DNA of 64,000 nucleotides from Galaxea fascicularis. Lineage: Eukaryota; Cnidaria; Anthozoa; Scleractinia; Euphylliidae. Below the pieces are notes generated by a model. That model had not been told where the DNA came from. It was given only the letters and a program-made list of their open reading frames with translations, and did not search any database. The DNA is taken from assembly GCA_948470475.1 (NCBI GenBank), contig OX419346.1:6375184-6439183 (forward strand), given 5' to 3'. Below are positions 13,321 through 42,200 of this stretch, piece after piece (positions within the stretch are counted from its first letter, which is position 1; each line of letters begins with the position of its first letter). Both the position numbers and the translations under genes were made by a program.

Positions 13321-13735
13321 TGCCAAGGGCCAACACTACAACCTACGGTTTAAAATCTTGGAGGTTTACGGCGCCAAAACTATGGAAGGTAAAACCTGAC
13401 TCACATAGAACTATTCGATCCTTCAAGGTTTTTAAAAATACTATTAGAAAACTTGACCTGTCAGGTTTGACAGGATCGTTAACTATACACCTTAAATTAT
13501 TAATTAGACACTAAGTTTAGCTTAACCTCATTTTATGAAAAGTTACATCTAGTTTTATGTATATAGATTTTAAATCCTAATTTCAACTTTATTCTATCTT
13601 AGTTATTTGTTGTAACTATTATCTAAATTTAGTTACTTTTACTTTTACTTTTTGTGTCATATCTGCAAACTAGCTGGTGAGATTGTCCTCACAAAAGCTA
13701 AGTGTATATACACAATAAACTTGGCTTGGGTCGGA
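13321..13735 (+). mobile_element. LINE (non-LTR retrotransposon) 3' end
   Basis: Translation of about 13338-13500 gives TTYGLKSWRFTAPKLWKV and onward, the characteristic extreme C-terminus of a non-LTR ORF2 (AP-LW motif). An AT-rich 3' tail follows, with a terminal AATAAA at about 13713. The 5' part is missing, as in typical truncated insertions. Confidence 0.65.
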
Positions 13736-15276
13736 CTTGTTATCACTAGGGAATGCAACTTCGTAGCTGTAAAAATCAAAGAAACTGTTGGGAAAAGACA
13801 TTAAACTTAAGTTATATCTTGGAGTACAAAAAGAAAACTCACTGATTTATGTCGGTGAAGCGTTAAGTCAGGAATATTTCATACTTGAAGTATCGAAACT
13901 TTACATGACATGAAATATCTCTATGTTTAACTTTTCTCTAGTGTAAAGACCACCAGGAAGTTTAGGAGCTAGGAGGAATTTGTACTGCTGGAAACTCAAA
14001 GACAAAACTGCGTATATTTATTGGTGTTGTCGATTAGAGGGCGTTCAAAGCAGATATTTTTGGTTTTGTACTAGAACAAACGGTCATTTTTAATTGAAGT
14101 CGGCAGTTGTGCTGAGTTTAGTAGGTGTTAAAGTTCCGAAACAACCAGTCATTTGATGGTAACGACGGTTCAACTTTCAAATTTTTAAAGCTGTAATGTT
14201 TTTTTTTTCTGTACAGTAATGGCGACCCAGCCATTATTGTACTGAAAAGATTTAATAGCGGCATTTTATCATTTGAGCAATTAATGGCGGCTTGCTATGG
14301 CCTGAGTCGCCATCAAAGAGTTAGAAGACAGCATTGACAATCAAGTGGCCGGACGATATCAAAATGTTATAGGGAAACATGATTCAAGGAGACTGGTTTA
14401 AGTAATCAATTTTGGTCTTCTCACTGTCTACTTTGATGATGTGGGTTTGCGTATCAAGTTTTGATAGCGATACGAATTATAATGATTTTGTGGTGTGAAA
14501 GGCTGCAATATCCAAAGTATCAATTAGTTGAACAGTTTTTCACCCCTAAATATGAAGTTTCCAATTATATGCCTATCCTTATGCTCTCACTCGTTTTTCT
14601 GCCCTCCCGTCATTATACGCTCGTCCTCCACTTATTTCGGTTTATGACATAATAAATAAGTTTACACCCAAGTTCTTGTCAAGCACAATTTGGCAATATG
14701 CATACATTTCAAGTTCATTATAAATTTGTTTACAGAGCGATATCTGGTGAAATATATTAAACTGAACTTTAACTTGAAAATGATGCAGGGTTGAAAAGGA
14801 AGTTCAGTGAGTCATGATCAGTGATGGTGTCCAATTATGTCCTTCCATCTTATGCCCTCAATTCATCCATGAATCCACTGCTGTCAGCAGATGCTCCGTC
14901 TTTCTTAAGTATTTAAGCAATTCCTGCTTTTTTTCGCCACTTAATACTATGATAAAGAAGTTTATTCTAAAATCATTGTCAAGTAATCAAGAGCTAGAGG
15001 ACGTAACCGCGGAATAACGTTACCGGAGAGAAGGGTCAAACGACTACAAGGAGTCCAGTCATGTTTGTTGGTTTGTTTTGGTGAATTCTACATGTTTCCT
15101 TCCCTTAACATCTGCGATCACTTTCCTCTTCCCCCAAAAGAGAGCCACGTAGATAAATTACATGAAGATTAGTCGGAGCTGAATAACGAAACATTTTTAA
15201 TGCATTCTTCTGCTCACCAGGAATGTAACTTAGAAACTTGAATAAACTGCAGGAATAAAAATTAGCCGTACAAGGG

Positions 15277-15284
15277 TATAAATA
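15277..15284 (+). promoter_or_regulatory. TATA box of secreted-protein gene
   Basis: TATAAATA lies about 85 bases before a good splice donor (TTTG|GTAAGC, donor at 15362). A start site near 15307 would give a non-coding first exon of about 55 bases, spliced to 17790, just before the signal-peptide ATG. The exon link is inferred. Confidence 0.55.
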
Positions 15285-16348
15285 GCTAGAGAGGATTCAT
15301 CGGTTTCCATCTCGTTGAAGTACCCGAAGCTATAGGAAACCCAGCAAGACATCTGTGTTTGGTAAGCAATGGCTTTTTCGATTATTGTATCTTATCTCAT
15401 TGTATTTACCGTATTTTTTGTCCAAACACTTAGTTAAAGTGAGTGTGGGTAAATGTCTGCTCGCCTTGAAAGTTTTATTAGATTAAAATTTCAAGTTCAA
15501 CACGATTGTTTCAGCAAGTGGTACTTGAAAAAAGAAACAAGGAAGAAATCTCCTGACACAGTAAAAATTCCATATGTCCCATTTACTTATTTGTTCAAAT
15601 ATAGCAGAGGTTATAGCCAGTTGACGCGGAGTGTTCGTGATATATTAAAACGGATCTCTCCATTATATTCACATTGACGATAAACTTTCGTTGTTGAGGC
15701 TTTTGCTGTAAAAATATTATTTGCATCGATAGTAAATACACTCGGGTGGCCAGAGCTTTTGCTATTTGTAAAGAAATTAAAAAAGAAAAAAAGCAAACAA
15801 AGACATCGTCCATTTAGATCAGGCAAACATGATTAATTGTTGGCCTTTTGAAACGCGTAGTGGCGTAGTCAGCCACCTAAATATCATAACAGCGCGTATT
15901 CAATAACTAGCTATTCAGTCCAGGTGACCAGCAAACAGCGCCAAAGAAAGGGAACTAATGGTAAAGAGACATTTGGCAAAATGTGGTATAAGAGTTTCAT
16001 TGTAAGCGAGGTATGATGTGTACTTGGTAACGAGATTTTCTTCAACATTTTTGGTCAAAATTCTGATGACTCTTCAGCCCGTTTGTGTTGCCTTGATATT
16101 TTAAGCAGGCTTTTTATTGTTTTATGACTGATCAGTTTTTAGTCAATTTAGAAGATTTTCCGGGGAGATTTATTAATCGAGAAGCCGAAGATGCCGCCGG
16201 AATCCAAGATGGCGTTATAAACCCACTTTGCGGAGCTCAAAGCTTTGCCTAGACGCGTCCAATTAAAAGAAATAGCAATTACAATCCCAAATATTAATAC
16301 AACTGATCGCCATGATACTGCATTGATTTTTGTGAACAAGAAACATTA

Positions 16349-17092
16349 CGTCCACACGTATCTGTTTTCATTTGAAAACGCAACTTTTTCTTTACGGATA
16401 CTGCTTCCGCCCACACGTATTCGATGAAAACGATCACTGAAAACGAAACTGTTCAAAAACGCTCTCCAGAGTGGGACTTACTGAAAACGCTCCCCAGAGT
16501 GGAACTTTTTGAAATCACTGTTTTCGCGTGTACGTGTGCAAGGTTTGGAAAACGCTGATGTCACACTATCAGTTCCAATCCACTCCGCGCGATATTATAG
16601 ATTTATTCAAGATGGCGGACAGGCGCTTCACTTTCTTGTCTTCAATCCTTGGGCTTATTTCAAACCTAATTGACTAATTTCAAGCAAATTTAGCTTCGCT
16701 ATTTCTTCAAGCTGACTATTCCAGAAGGCGGCAGAACATTATTAGGTTACTTTGACCACCGGTGTCAAGAGGCGGAAGGTTGAAACGACTTGGTGGTTGT
16801 CCGCTAAGACCTCGACGATTTTGGATTAGAGCTGGACGTACTAGTGCTTGATGGGACAACTTTGTAGCCCAAAAAGTGTATCGAAGAAGAATGGAGGGAT
16901 AATTTTAGAATGATGATAACAAATACTCATGCATCAAACATGCGCAGTCGGGTTATCGTTTAAAAGTTATCGTTTTCAAATCGATTCATCGTATACGTAT
17001 GGACGGGCGCAAACGATGCGAAAACGCTTCGTGTGGACGCGAAAACGGAGAAAAAAGTTGCGTTTTCAAATAAAAACGGATACGTGTGGACG
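16349..17092. mobile_element. TIR element (CGTCCACACGTATC ends), non-autonomous
   Basis: The left end CGTCCACACGTATCTG and following CATTTGAAAACGCAACTTTT are matched in reverse at the right end (AAAAGTTGCGTTTTCAAATA, GGATACGTGTGGACG). About 50-base arms enclose roughly 740 bases with no transposase. It lies in the 5' UTR intron of the secreted-protein gene. Confidence 0.75.
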
Positions 17093-17271
17093 GGGCCTGA
17101 CCCTGCTTGGGAGACAGGCCTTCAAATGTTTTTTTTTTCAGTTTCAGCTGATGCCGTTCTTATATGTTAGGTACTTAGTGAAAAATAAGCCCCAAGCTAT
17201 TCTTGACATGTTCTTATATCCTGTCTGAAAATTATACACTGTATTGCACAACTGACGCTGCTTTACTGATA

Positions 17272-17438
17272 CCATTTTGGTAATGATCAGTTCCGAGTGA
17301 ATTGTGGGTAGATCCAGTCCTTTGTGGGGGCAAAGGGCCATTTAAAGACGTAATTTGAAATTCTAATTTTGATCGTTTGTCCCCACAAAGGACTGGATCT
17401 ACCCACAATTCCCTTGGAACTGATCATAAGCAAAATGG
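17272..17438. mobile_element. Foldback MITE (CCATTTTGGTAATGATCAG ends)
   Basis: Arms of about 60 bases, sharing TGTGGGTAGATCCAGTCCTT and its complement, end in CCATTTTG / CAAAATGG. It lies in the 5' UTR intron of the secreted-protein gene and has no coding content. Confidence 0.85.
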
Positions 17439-17814
17439 TGTATTGACTCCATCTTCTCAAATCAAGGAACTGGTCATTTATTTCATGGGAGTTGCAGGCA
17501 CAGATAAATGCGAGGTAGTGGCTTTGGAATAGGTGCTAGAACCAAATAACCCACACGGCAACATAAAATTGCCCTAAGAAATATGCTGGTACCCAGTATT
17601 TCCTTATATATAAGAACCAGTTGAATTTATCAGGCTGAATTGGTTCTTATGTGTACGGTGTTCTTTTTACCAAATTGCAGCCTGGAGGTTCTTAGTCCAC
17701 TTGTTCTTTTAAACAGATTTTTACAGTATTCACTATTGTGGATGCTTTGAATAATAATCACCTCGGAAATTATACTGTGTTGTTTTTAGACCACAAGTAT
17801 ACACCTCATTTATC

Positions 17815-19821
17815 ATGAAGACCGCTATCACTATTCTGCTTGTGCTGGCAACTACTCTGACGTCAGAGGGTGGTCCCAAAACAAGTAAGTGACCGAGAAA
17901 AAAATAAATGGTGACTCAGGAATTGTACGCTCGTGGATATTTTAGATAAAGTGTCTTCAACAAAATTGAGAATTGTACGAGATAGTACGAATTTTTAACA
18001 TATATTGAACAAAATCACTTTAAAAACCACTTTGACTCTTTGTTCCCTTCACACCGATTTCACCTGTTCAGGCATTTGAATACTTCACGTTTGGCTACGC
18101 TTACGCACCGTTGTCAAGGAAACTTGATTGATGAGGAGTAAAATTTGGAAACAATTTCCATGATTGTATTATATGGAAATAAAAACAATTCGTCAATTAA
18201 TTAATTAACGTTTCTGTTAACGTATTTGTTTTATTTTCAGAGCTCAAACGTGAAATAAAAAATTTAGCATCAGATGTGAAAGTAATGATTCAGAAACTAG
18301 GTAAGATAATTATTTCCAGCAAGGTTATTCAGAGGGAGCAGAGGTGTCCTGTATATCCGTATTTCCAGTAAAATTCACCCTACTATTGCAGCGCGAGCCG
18401 ATCTTGTTGATTCCGGAATCACAATCACTGCACAGTGGCCGCATTCACGCTAGAAGACGGACAAATCGCCTGGATGGACAAGTATTGTTTGTCGTAAATT
18501 CTTATCTACAGGTACCGCACAGGGGAAGGAGCCAGAATGGGCTGGGAGGGGCAGACCCCCCCCCCCTCCCCCACCCCGCCCCTCGTTTTGTGGAACAAAT
18601 AACAAATTCAAGGGATTATAGTGGTTATCTAAAGCTGGAAGACTTTGTGGGTAAACATCTAAATTTATTATTGGTCCGTTTCGATCGTAAAAAAAACGCC
18701 TTTCTTTGTAATATAGTCAAAGGGATACGCAAAAAGTGTATGCTGTGACTTTAAAATTTCGAGATAACAGAGAACAAGGGATTAGGCTCCATTTTACTAA
18801 GCGAATGGTTCCGGAACAATATGAATGGTGATATTTATGTATGTAAGAGTCCGAGTCTGTTTAGACGGCTGGCCGTTTACGTCTTAAATGCGACGAGAAA
18901 TTTAATTGTTTCTCCTTAGACGACGCCACGTCCCAAATCACTGCCCTGGCAAACAAAGTGGAAGCACTAAGTCGGGGGAATGGTAAGTCGTTATTGAAAT
19001 ACGTCAATTTTTCTACTCAGTCAAAGTTAAATTGTGGGAGTTGGGGGTAACCAGGTTGAATGATGTCTTCCAACACAGCACTAAAACGCATTAGTACAGA
19101 CAGACGTGCAGAGAGATGCCGAAACTATTGAAAGCACTGAAATGCAGTACGTTACCATAAAGGCAACACTTTGCTGCTTGTTAATTTCATGACATTCCGC
19201 AAAAACAAAAACAAAAATCCAATACATACGAAATCTTTCAGACTGAGCAATAACTGTTGGAACTGCAAAACAATATCACAAACAGTTCCGCTTCTAAGTT
19301 TGTTAATAAAATTACTACCATCTGTTGACAAACGCACAGGTTCTAGTTTGGATCCCTTTGTGAAGCTTAACGGCGATCCAGTGTGTTTTGGTGCCCTGGG
19401 TGACAGGTTTGGTACGTTTAAGGTTCCAAAGGGCGGAAAGCTGATGAAGATAAAGCTGGTTCATCTGTATGGGTACGTGCAATGTACTGGCAACGCCTCG
19501 GTTTACTGGTCTCATTGGGGATGTGGTTACTACCCTCAGGGCACAGTTATCGACTTCATCAGCGTCTCCGTGACAACTGCCTCCAATAGCGTCCTCTTTC
19601 CCCCCTACGCTATCAATAGGGGTTCGTTTAAGTGGGCTTTGGTTCCTGGGTACAGTTCGCGCACCCCTGATCTTGTCATGTCAATCTACGACACTCCAGT
19701 GGAGGTGACCACTGGCCAAGAGCTCCGTTTGTGGTACACCGAGGATTTGTACAACACTTGGGAAGCCGACAACGGTGGAAAAGTCTGTGCCGATGTTTAC
19801 GGTTATTACATGCCGGCTTAA
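17815..19821 (+). CDS. Small secreted protein: signal peptide, coiled coil, unknown domain
   Basis: Coding exons 17815-17884, 18241-18300, 18920-18982 and 19340-19821 join at phase 1 to give 224 residues. An acceptor at 17788-17789 lies just before the first ATG. Residues 1-20 form a signal peptide (hydrophobic ITILLVLATTL). Residues 24-63 are two short exons with heptad-like leucines (LKREIKNLASDVKVMIQKL, then ITALANKVEAL), a likely coiled coil for oligomerisation. Residues 65-224 lie in one exon and form a compact domain with four cysteines (VCFG, VQC, WGCGYY, VCADVY), many aromatics and the C-terminal motif YGYYMPA. I do not recognise this domain. The layout resembles other secreted oligomeric beta-rich proteins such as C1q-like ones, but no signature of those families is evident. 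The gene ends tail-to-tail with NSUN5. Confidence 0.8.
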
Positions 19822-19872
19822 AAGGAATACTCAGCTCTTCAACATGTTCCTTTAACTTAACTTTTCAAGTGC

Positions 19873-19878
19873 AATAAA
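19873..19878 (+). terminator. Poly(A) signal of secreted-protein gene
   Basis: AATAAA lies 52 bases after the stop codon; (AAAT)n repeats follow at about 19899. The 3' UTR is therefore short. Confidence 0.75.
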
Positions 19879-20176
19879 GTATGGTGTACGCAAAGAGAAT
19901 AAATAAATAAATAAATAAATAAACAAACAAAGAAAGGAAATGTTCATTTGACGTTCGAATCTTTTGCAACCTCTAGGCGTTTAAGAGGTCGAAGTATAGG
20001 GGTATGAACTGCCACGTCGCAGTAATACTGAACTTGGAAGGCGCGCCGCCAAAGGATTGCGACGAGCGAGAACCGCCCGCTCGACCCACTCATCCCGTTC
20101 TTGACCGCGAGCCATTCCATAGCAAGCGAAGCAAAAACGCAAATGAAGAGCCTGTACGCAGGCTAGTTGCACACGG

Positions 20177-20182
20177 TTTATT
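20177..20182 (-). terminator. Poly(A) signal of NSUN5
   Basis: AATAAA on the minus strand lies about 145 bases after the NSUN5 stop. The plus-strand neighbour ends near 19900, so the two transcripts converge with roughly 250 bases between them. Confidence 0.6.
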
Positions 20183-20325
20183 GCATTCTAGTTTCAACCG
20201 CGTTTCGGTACTGAAAGAAAACATCGTAATAAAAGTCACCAAAAATAAAAAACCAACGTTCGCAGTACAGGGTAACAATTAAATGCCGCATACTCGCAAC
20301 GTGCATCAAACATTTGAACGTGATG

Positions 20326-36810
<16,485 letters not shown>

Positions 36811-36966
36811 TTTGAAAATGGGAGATGCCTGCTGACCGATTGATATTGCAAACACATTTTAGTAGTTAGTCTTCCGGTGGCAAAATATCGAATCGCACGT
36901 TTGAAGGAAGCCTGGGACCTAGTGGAGATTCGACGTAATCTTTTCATCCGATCTCGAAATCTCGGC

Positions 36967-37085
36967 AGCCTTTGCGACGAGTCTCGAGGTCTCATTTATG
37001 GTGCATTTATTTCGGTCTCGAAGTCTCGCGTGTTTGGTCTCGGTCTCGGTCTAAGCGAGTCTTGGACTTTACCATTCGCCAACCC
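36967..37085 (+). repeat. Dispersed repeat rich in TCTCG
   Basis: CCTTTGCGACGAGTCTCGAG ... TTGGACTTTACCATTCGCCA. The reverse-complement copy is at 52894-53041 in AMT intron 2, recognisable through TTTATGGTGCA.TTATTT and the GTCTTGGA.TTTACCATT end. Confidence 0.6.
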
Positions 37086-37135
37086 CAATACGATCTGGCT
37101 TCTTCTACGGACTGGGCCAAAAAGCAAAAAAGCTC

Positions 37136-37272
37136 GGATCATGTGTACTACAGGTGGTCTCGGTCGATATATCGGCCGATATATCGGTCGACTATCGGTC
37201 GACTATCGGTCGATAGTCGGCCGATATATCGACCGATATATCGACCGAGACCACCTTTAATACACATGATCC
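37136..37272. mobile_element. Large palindrome built of TCGATATATCGG units
   Basis: GATCATGTGTA ... GGTGGTCTCGGTCGATATAT pairs with ATATATCGACCGAGACCACC ... TACACATGATC. The centre is made of repeated short self-complementary words (TCGATATATCGG, GGTCGACTATCGG). It is about 136 bases with almost no unpaired loop. Confidence 0.85.
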
Positions 37273-37784
37273 AAAAGCTCTTCGGATCGATGTCAGTTCA
37301 CGTTTTACACTGAGCCACTTGATCATGAAACAATGCATATCAGTAGTCTCCACAAGCTGTGTTCTCTTCTTGATCATCCAACATTTGTAGCAAGTGCTGT
37401 TCTACAGAAGGTGTTACAGTTTGCCACTTAGAAAGGTTTTTTCGATGGCCAATACCACCCAATTGACCCAGTTCCCGAGTTCTCGCGAGCCCGCGGAGGA
37501 AGTACGGTAAATGTAAGGGAGCTGACTCTGCAAAAATGGTCAAACCAGACTTACTTCGTCAGCCTTGGATGTTTTCTCGCAAGGTCCACTAGTTTTAGCC
37601 GACCGTTGAAGTATTTTTTTTATTTCTGGAGATGTATTTGACTAGTTTTTTTTTTCCTACAAAACATGTGGGGAAGGGGGAAGGGTGATGGGGGGGGGGG
37701 GTGGGGAAGTTTCATGGTCACTTTGAAGTGAGATGGGTTATGAGCGATTGAGCGGGAAAGTTTGTCCTTCACTTTGGTAGAGGT

Positions 37785-37990
37785 ATGTTTACTTTCACCA
37801 CGTTTGACAGTAAAGACACCGCCAATGGGTTTTTACAATATTTGAACAGTTGTCACAACAGCATCAAATTTGCTACTGAATTCATTTTGAACAGAACAAG
37901 ATTCACTTTTAGCATTTTTTGTAACGCCACGCCCATAACACTTTCATGCCATTTATTTACCGGAAGAAGACATTCACTGCTATTCACTGT
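37785..37990 (+). pseudogene. Decayed Penelope-like RT fragment
   Basis: The plus-strand translation GFLQYLNSCHNSIKFATEF followed by CHLFTGRRH resembles the RT6-RT7 stretch of Penelope-like elements (a YLN.CH.NIKFT.E block, then an RK.TFTG block). Conserved residues are substituted, so it is an old relic. Confidence 0.4.
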
Positions 37991-38256
37991 CGTTCACACC
38001 ACGCAAGCACAGTCAAATCTCTCATGGCGACCACTTATGGTAAGCGACCATGTCCTGTAAGCGACCGCTTAAGTTTGTAATTAACCGTTTTGTTTCTCAG
38101 TCAAATACTTTTTCAAAATATCTCATTTAGGCGACCTCGACAACCTTTTAGGCCAGAAAGTTGACATTTTCTGTTTCCAATAAGCGACCACCCAACATGA
38201 TCACATATGATTTTTAGAAAATCATTACCCAAATGTCACAAAAGTTCTACGTAACA

Positions 38257-38385
38257 GGCGTTTATTTAGCCGAGCGCAGGGCGCGACTGGACATCGAGGG
38301 CGAAGCGCGAGACAAGCGCGGAGCGCGAGGCGAGAGGGTGAGAACTTAAGTGTCTCGCGCTTCGCACTCGGCTGACTAAACGCCG
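38257..38385. mobile_element. GC-rich inverted repeat (GGCGTTTATTTAGCCGAG ends)
   Basis: GGCGTTTATTTAGCCGAG at the left and CTCGGCTGACTAAACGCC at the right enclose GCGCGAG-rich sequence. Non-coding. Confidence 0.65.
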
Positions 38386-39207
38386 GTAACGCAGTCTAAA
38401 TGTTTTTCAGTTTTAACAGTAGTATGGTAACACTTTCCTGATGCCACTGGACGTGAAATATGCCAGTGCTTTCAATCTTTTCCCTAAGCCTGATTTTACC
38501 TAAAACAGGTAGTATCTTTTTTGTAATTAGTTAAACTGTGCGCCTTTAAGTATCACTTAATACTTTCACAGATAATTTTCTCTTCGTGTCGAACAGGCTG
38601 TAATTAGCAATCATTTCTATTATTCAAAACTAACCTTCGTTTGGTACTAACTTTAATGAATATAACAATATATACCACCCTTGGACTGACGATGGATGTA
38701 CTAAAGGATCTGAAACACATTTTTGTGTTCTTTTAATGCCGAAGATTCATATTTACATGTTTAAATAGTGATTGTATCGTATAACATTTTAACTTTTCTT
38801 AGGGAAGGGATAACGGATAGTACGGGTTTCTTCGGCGGGTGTTTACCCTCCATCCCAAGTTTACTATCGTCTGAACGACTAACTAGTACGAAACACCCAA
38901 CGGTCACAACGGGCGACCACCCGTCACGCAATACTGTAAGGCTACATAACGTTCAGGGCATGGGTTAACCAGTTCCTTATACTGTAGTCATAAAACTGAG
39001 ATCGGTCACGCAGATCCAAACTGTCACGTTGAAAGTAACGCAACACCAAACGAGCAGGTAGCTGACAATTACGCAATATCCAACGATCGCGCAACACTTG
39101 GCGGTCAGCCAACACTCAATGTCATGCAATGCGTAATATGCATGACATCAAAGACAAACAGAGGAAACTGTGTGATGATGGACAAGTAATACATCGAGAC
39201 TTGGCAA

Positions 39208-42200
39208 TTACTTGTGTCGGCCTCCTCTTCTTTGCTGTTTCATCTGGTTTTGGCACTGAGGGCAGAACCATTTTCCCTTTGGAGCGTCTGTGAGTCCAAC
39301 ACACCCATAATGGAACCACTCGATGGGGCACTGAAGGTGAACAAAGGGCGGCGTTATCTCATTTATGCCATTGCATATGGGGACGTCATAAAAATAACAA
39401 CCACAACAAGAATAACAATATAACATAAACAGTGGCAATGGCAATGGCAATGGCAACGACAATGTTAATGGAAATGGGAAGACACCTATAATAACAATGA
39501 CACTGATAATTTAACCGGATACAATAATGATGATCATTCTGTAGAAGGTTTTGCCGGAACAATTCTCAATTCAGTCAAACGTTTACAGTGCAACTACTCC
39601 AACCAAGGCCACCCAAGAATTTGTTTTACAAATGGGCCAACAGTGTTCGAGTGATAAAACAACAGAATAGTCGCAATTTGAATTTTGTTGTGCTTCGATA
39701 GTGGGTACATTTGTCATACATAATAAATTTTGTGAAAATCCATTGTTCCGATGTAAGATTGTCATTGGCTAGTTTGCAGAAAATTTTCCTGGGTTGCCTT
39801 GGTTGAAGTAGTCGCACTGCTAGTTAAAGATTAAAAGAAAATGCTTGGAGAGGTCTTTTGAATAACTCTCTTACTGGAAAATTTTACACTACTCAGAAAC
39901 GTTTAGGTTGTAATCTAAAAACAATAAAAAGTGGTTTAGTTCTTCATGTCACACGTTAAGTTCCTTCTGCGCGCTCTTGTTTCTACAAATGCTCAAGTTA
40001 ATTCATCATAAAACAACTGTATGTTATCATAACGCATACCTCGGCCACGATGATTTTCGCCATCGTGCTTAACCTTCTATAAAAATTGTTAACTCTTTCA
40101 GAAAATGAGGAATTCGCTTGGATAACAACGTATGACTGACAGTTACTTCCAGCTCTGCAAACACTTTTCGCTCGGCCTATTTTGTGACTACACCAGCAGA
40201 TCGCTCTCATCAATCAAACACTTACCTCTGGATTATCGCACCCAACCATTTCACCATAGGACACCTACAGATAACCAATGGCAACAGGTGTTAGAAGTCT
40301 GTATTCGTGACACAATCTTTCCTGTCTGTGTTATCTTACTGACCACTCTCGTACCAACATTGCCTGCGTTTCACTGTATAAAAAAGGGTCTGAGTGCGAA
40401 ATTGCTCGCTGACGATAACACTTGCCTAACCTGCCTCCCAAACGTCTCCCAACCCATAAAGGATATGTTTGGATTTGACTTATTCATCACAAAAAGTTAC
40501 TTTGATGTCCTCATGGCAGGCGGGCAAAACTATGTTTAACGCCGGCAAATTTGTCCGGTGCCCGGCCCTTAATGAAACCCCTGCCGGCCAGTTCAACCCA
40601 TCCCGTAATAACGAGATTTGAAAATCCCCAGCCTCACCCACCACATACCCACATCTCCCATTCCCTCCCCCACAACCGCCGGCCTTGACCCCACAGCCTC
40701 AGCCTCATTCCTCAGCATCCGCAGCCCCACCCCTCCCGACATCCTCCAATACCACTCCCACGACCTCCAATCTTGATTCCACCTCCCCCCCCTCCCCAGC
40801 CTCACCCTCCATATCTCCCAGCCCCACCCTACAAGGAAACCCAAGAGGGCACGTGGCTAACCTGATTGCAGAGACAGTATCGAGGTTCATTAGGGTCGTA
40901 GACCCAGTCGGGAACAGCAGCAGCCGCAACTGCTGCTTCTTGTTCGGCAACCTGCGCAGACGCTACGGCTGTGACTTGAGTCGAGCTTTTACTTCTGCAG
41001 AAGAAAGCAAGAACACAGAAAGTTCAATGGTCAGTGGATCCCCTTAATGCTGTACAAGAACGTGCACTCCGGAAAATGTTTCTTTTAGGTTGATCTGCAG
41101 TTGATGTAACTAAGATCACAAGTGTAGAAAAACTCACAAAACAGTTCAGCCAAGTTGTTCGTAAATTCTGCGCCAAAACGAATGCTAAACTAACGTAGTT
41201 ATGAAACAAAAATCGTTTTTAAGACTACCGCCGATGAAACACTGTGATAGAGTACTACAAATGAGCTTTTTCGTTTCAACAGGTTTTCTTATAGAAGGCA
41301 ATCAAGTATAAATCAAGTATAAAGTATTTAAGCTCTGCACGAACGTAGCAAATTAACCTACTGCACAGCTAAGCGCCATAGGGAATTGTAAGTGACAACA
41401 AACGTGCAATGCGTATTGTCAACCGTTCGACACGAGAGGGTGTTAACAGACTTTAGAATGATGTATAAGAAATAAATCATGTATGAACTGCGGAAATGAA
41501 ATCAAGTGAAGGATGATCCTCGCAGTTGTGAACGCAATTAATGCAATTGTGTAAAGAGGCCTGAAAAACAAAATTCAGGACTTCAACGGGGTTTGAACTC
41601 ATGACCTTGCGATACTGGTGCGATGCTCTGACAAATTGAGACGCGGAGGCATAAATTACGTTCATAACTGCGAGGATCATCTTTCATTTCATAACTGACT
41701 TTTGATCACCAAGTGACTACTTACTTCTTCTTCTGTTTTGTTGAGGTTGGTGCCACATTGATCGAAGCACGCACATCACTGGGCGTCACAGGGATACTAA
41801 CTGAACTCACACTGGAGGATGTCGATTCAAACGGCATCGCCAGGGAACTACTGGCAGGGAGGCCATTTAAGCTGTTTGGTGGAGTCGGCAAGTTGTTCAG
41901 TGTACCTCCTTGAAGTTTGAAAAGAAGAAAAAGCGAATGACAAGATGAGGCGACAATTTGAAAATACCATAACTAGGACAATAATCTGGGTGAGTATAGA
42001 TCTGAGAACAGTTGTTTAAAACCTAAGCAGAAATCATCATCAGAGTCAAGGGATCTGCATGTGTAAGGTGAGTAGATGGTAAAAATAAACAGTCCTTCTC
42101 ATGACTACACTCACCTGGACGATGGTACTTCACTTAGTTAAAATATGACTCCTGAGTAGTTCAAACATTTATGGATTTAAAAATACTACATAAATGCCTT

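Larger units (their letters stand above)
10381..15276. other. Intergenic region, no gene recognised
   Basis: It begins with the probable 3' UTR of the mucin-like gene. The rest is AT-rich with only short open frames that show no recognisable domain or splice partners. One retroelement tail is clear (13321-13735). About 11400-12560 has the look of decayed repeat sequence, but I cannot name it. Confidence 0.6.
36811..39207. other. Intergenic region between NSUN5 start and ING3 end
   Basis: It should hold the NSUN5 promoter just above 36810 and the ING3 3' UTR just below 39208. It also contains a TCTCG-rich repeat (36967-37085), a large palindrome (37136-37272), a decayed Penelope-like piece (37785-37990) and a GC-rich inverted repeat (38257-38385). 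I see no intact gene. Confidence 0.6.

Noticed and set aside
18344..18748. 134-codon plus-strand open frame
   Set aside because: It lies in an intron of the secreted-protein gene and crosses a C-rich run; no conserved motif and no phase link to the neighbouring exons.
36877..37313. Open frames with repeated IGRYIGR and Ser/Arg-rich pattern
   Set aside because: They translate the TCTCG repeat and the TCGATATATCGG palindrome, not a gene.
40593..41047. Proline/serine-rich plus frame and glycine-rich minus frames
   Set aside because: They are shadows of ING3 exon 10 (40994-40862) and a C-rich intron stretch; the ING3 frame is the conserved one.
41713..41913. 66-codon plus-strand open frame
   Set aside because: Exact antisense of ING3 exon 9, whose minus-strand frame joins neighbouring exons in phase.
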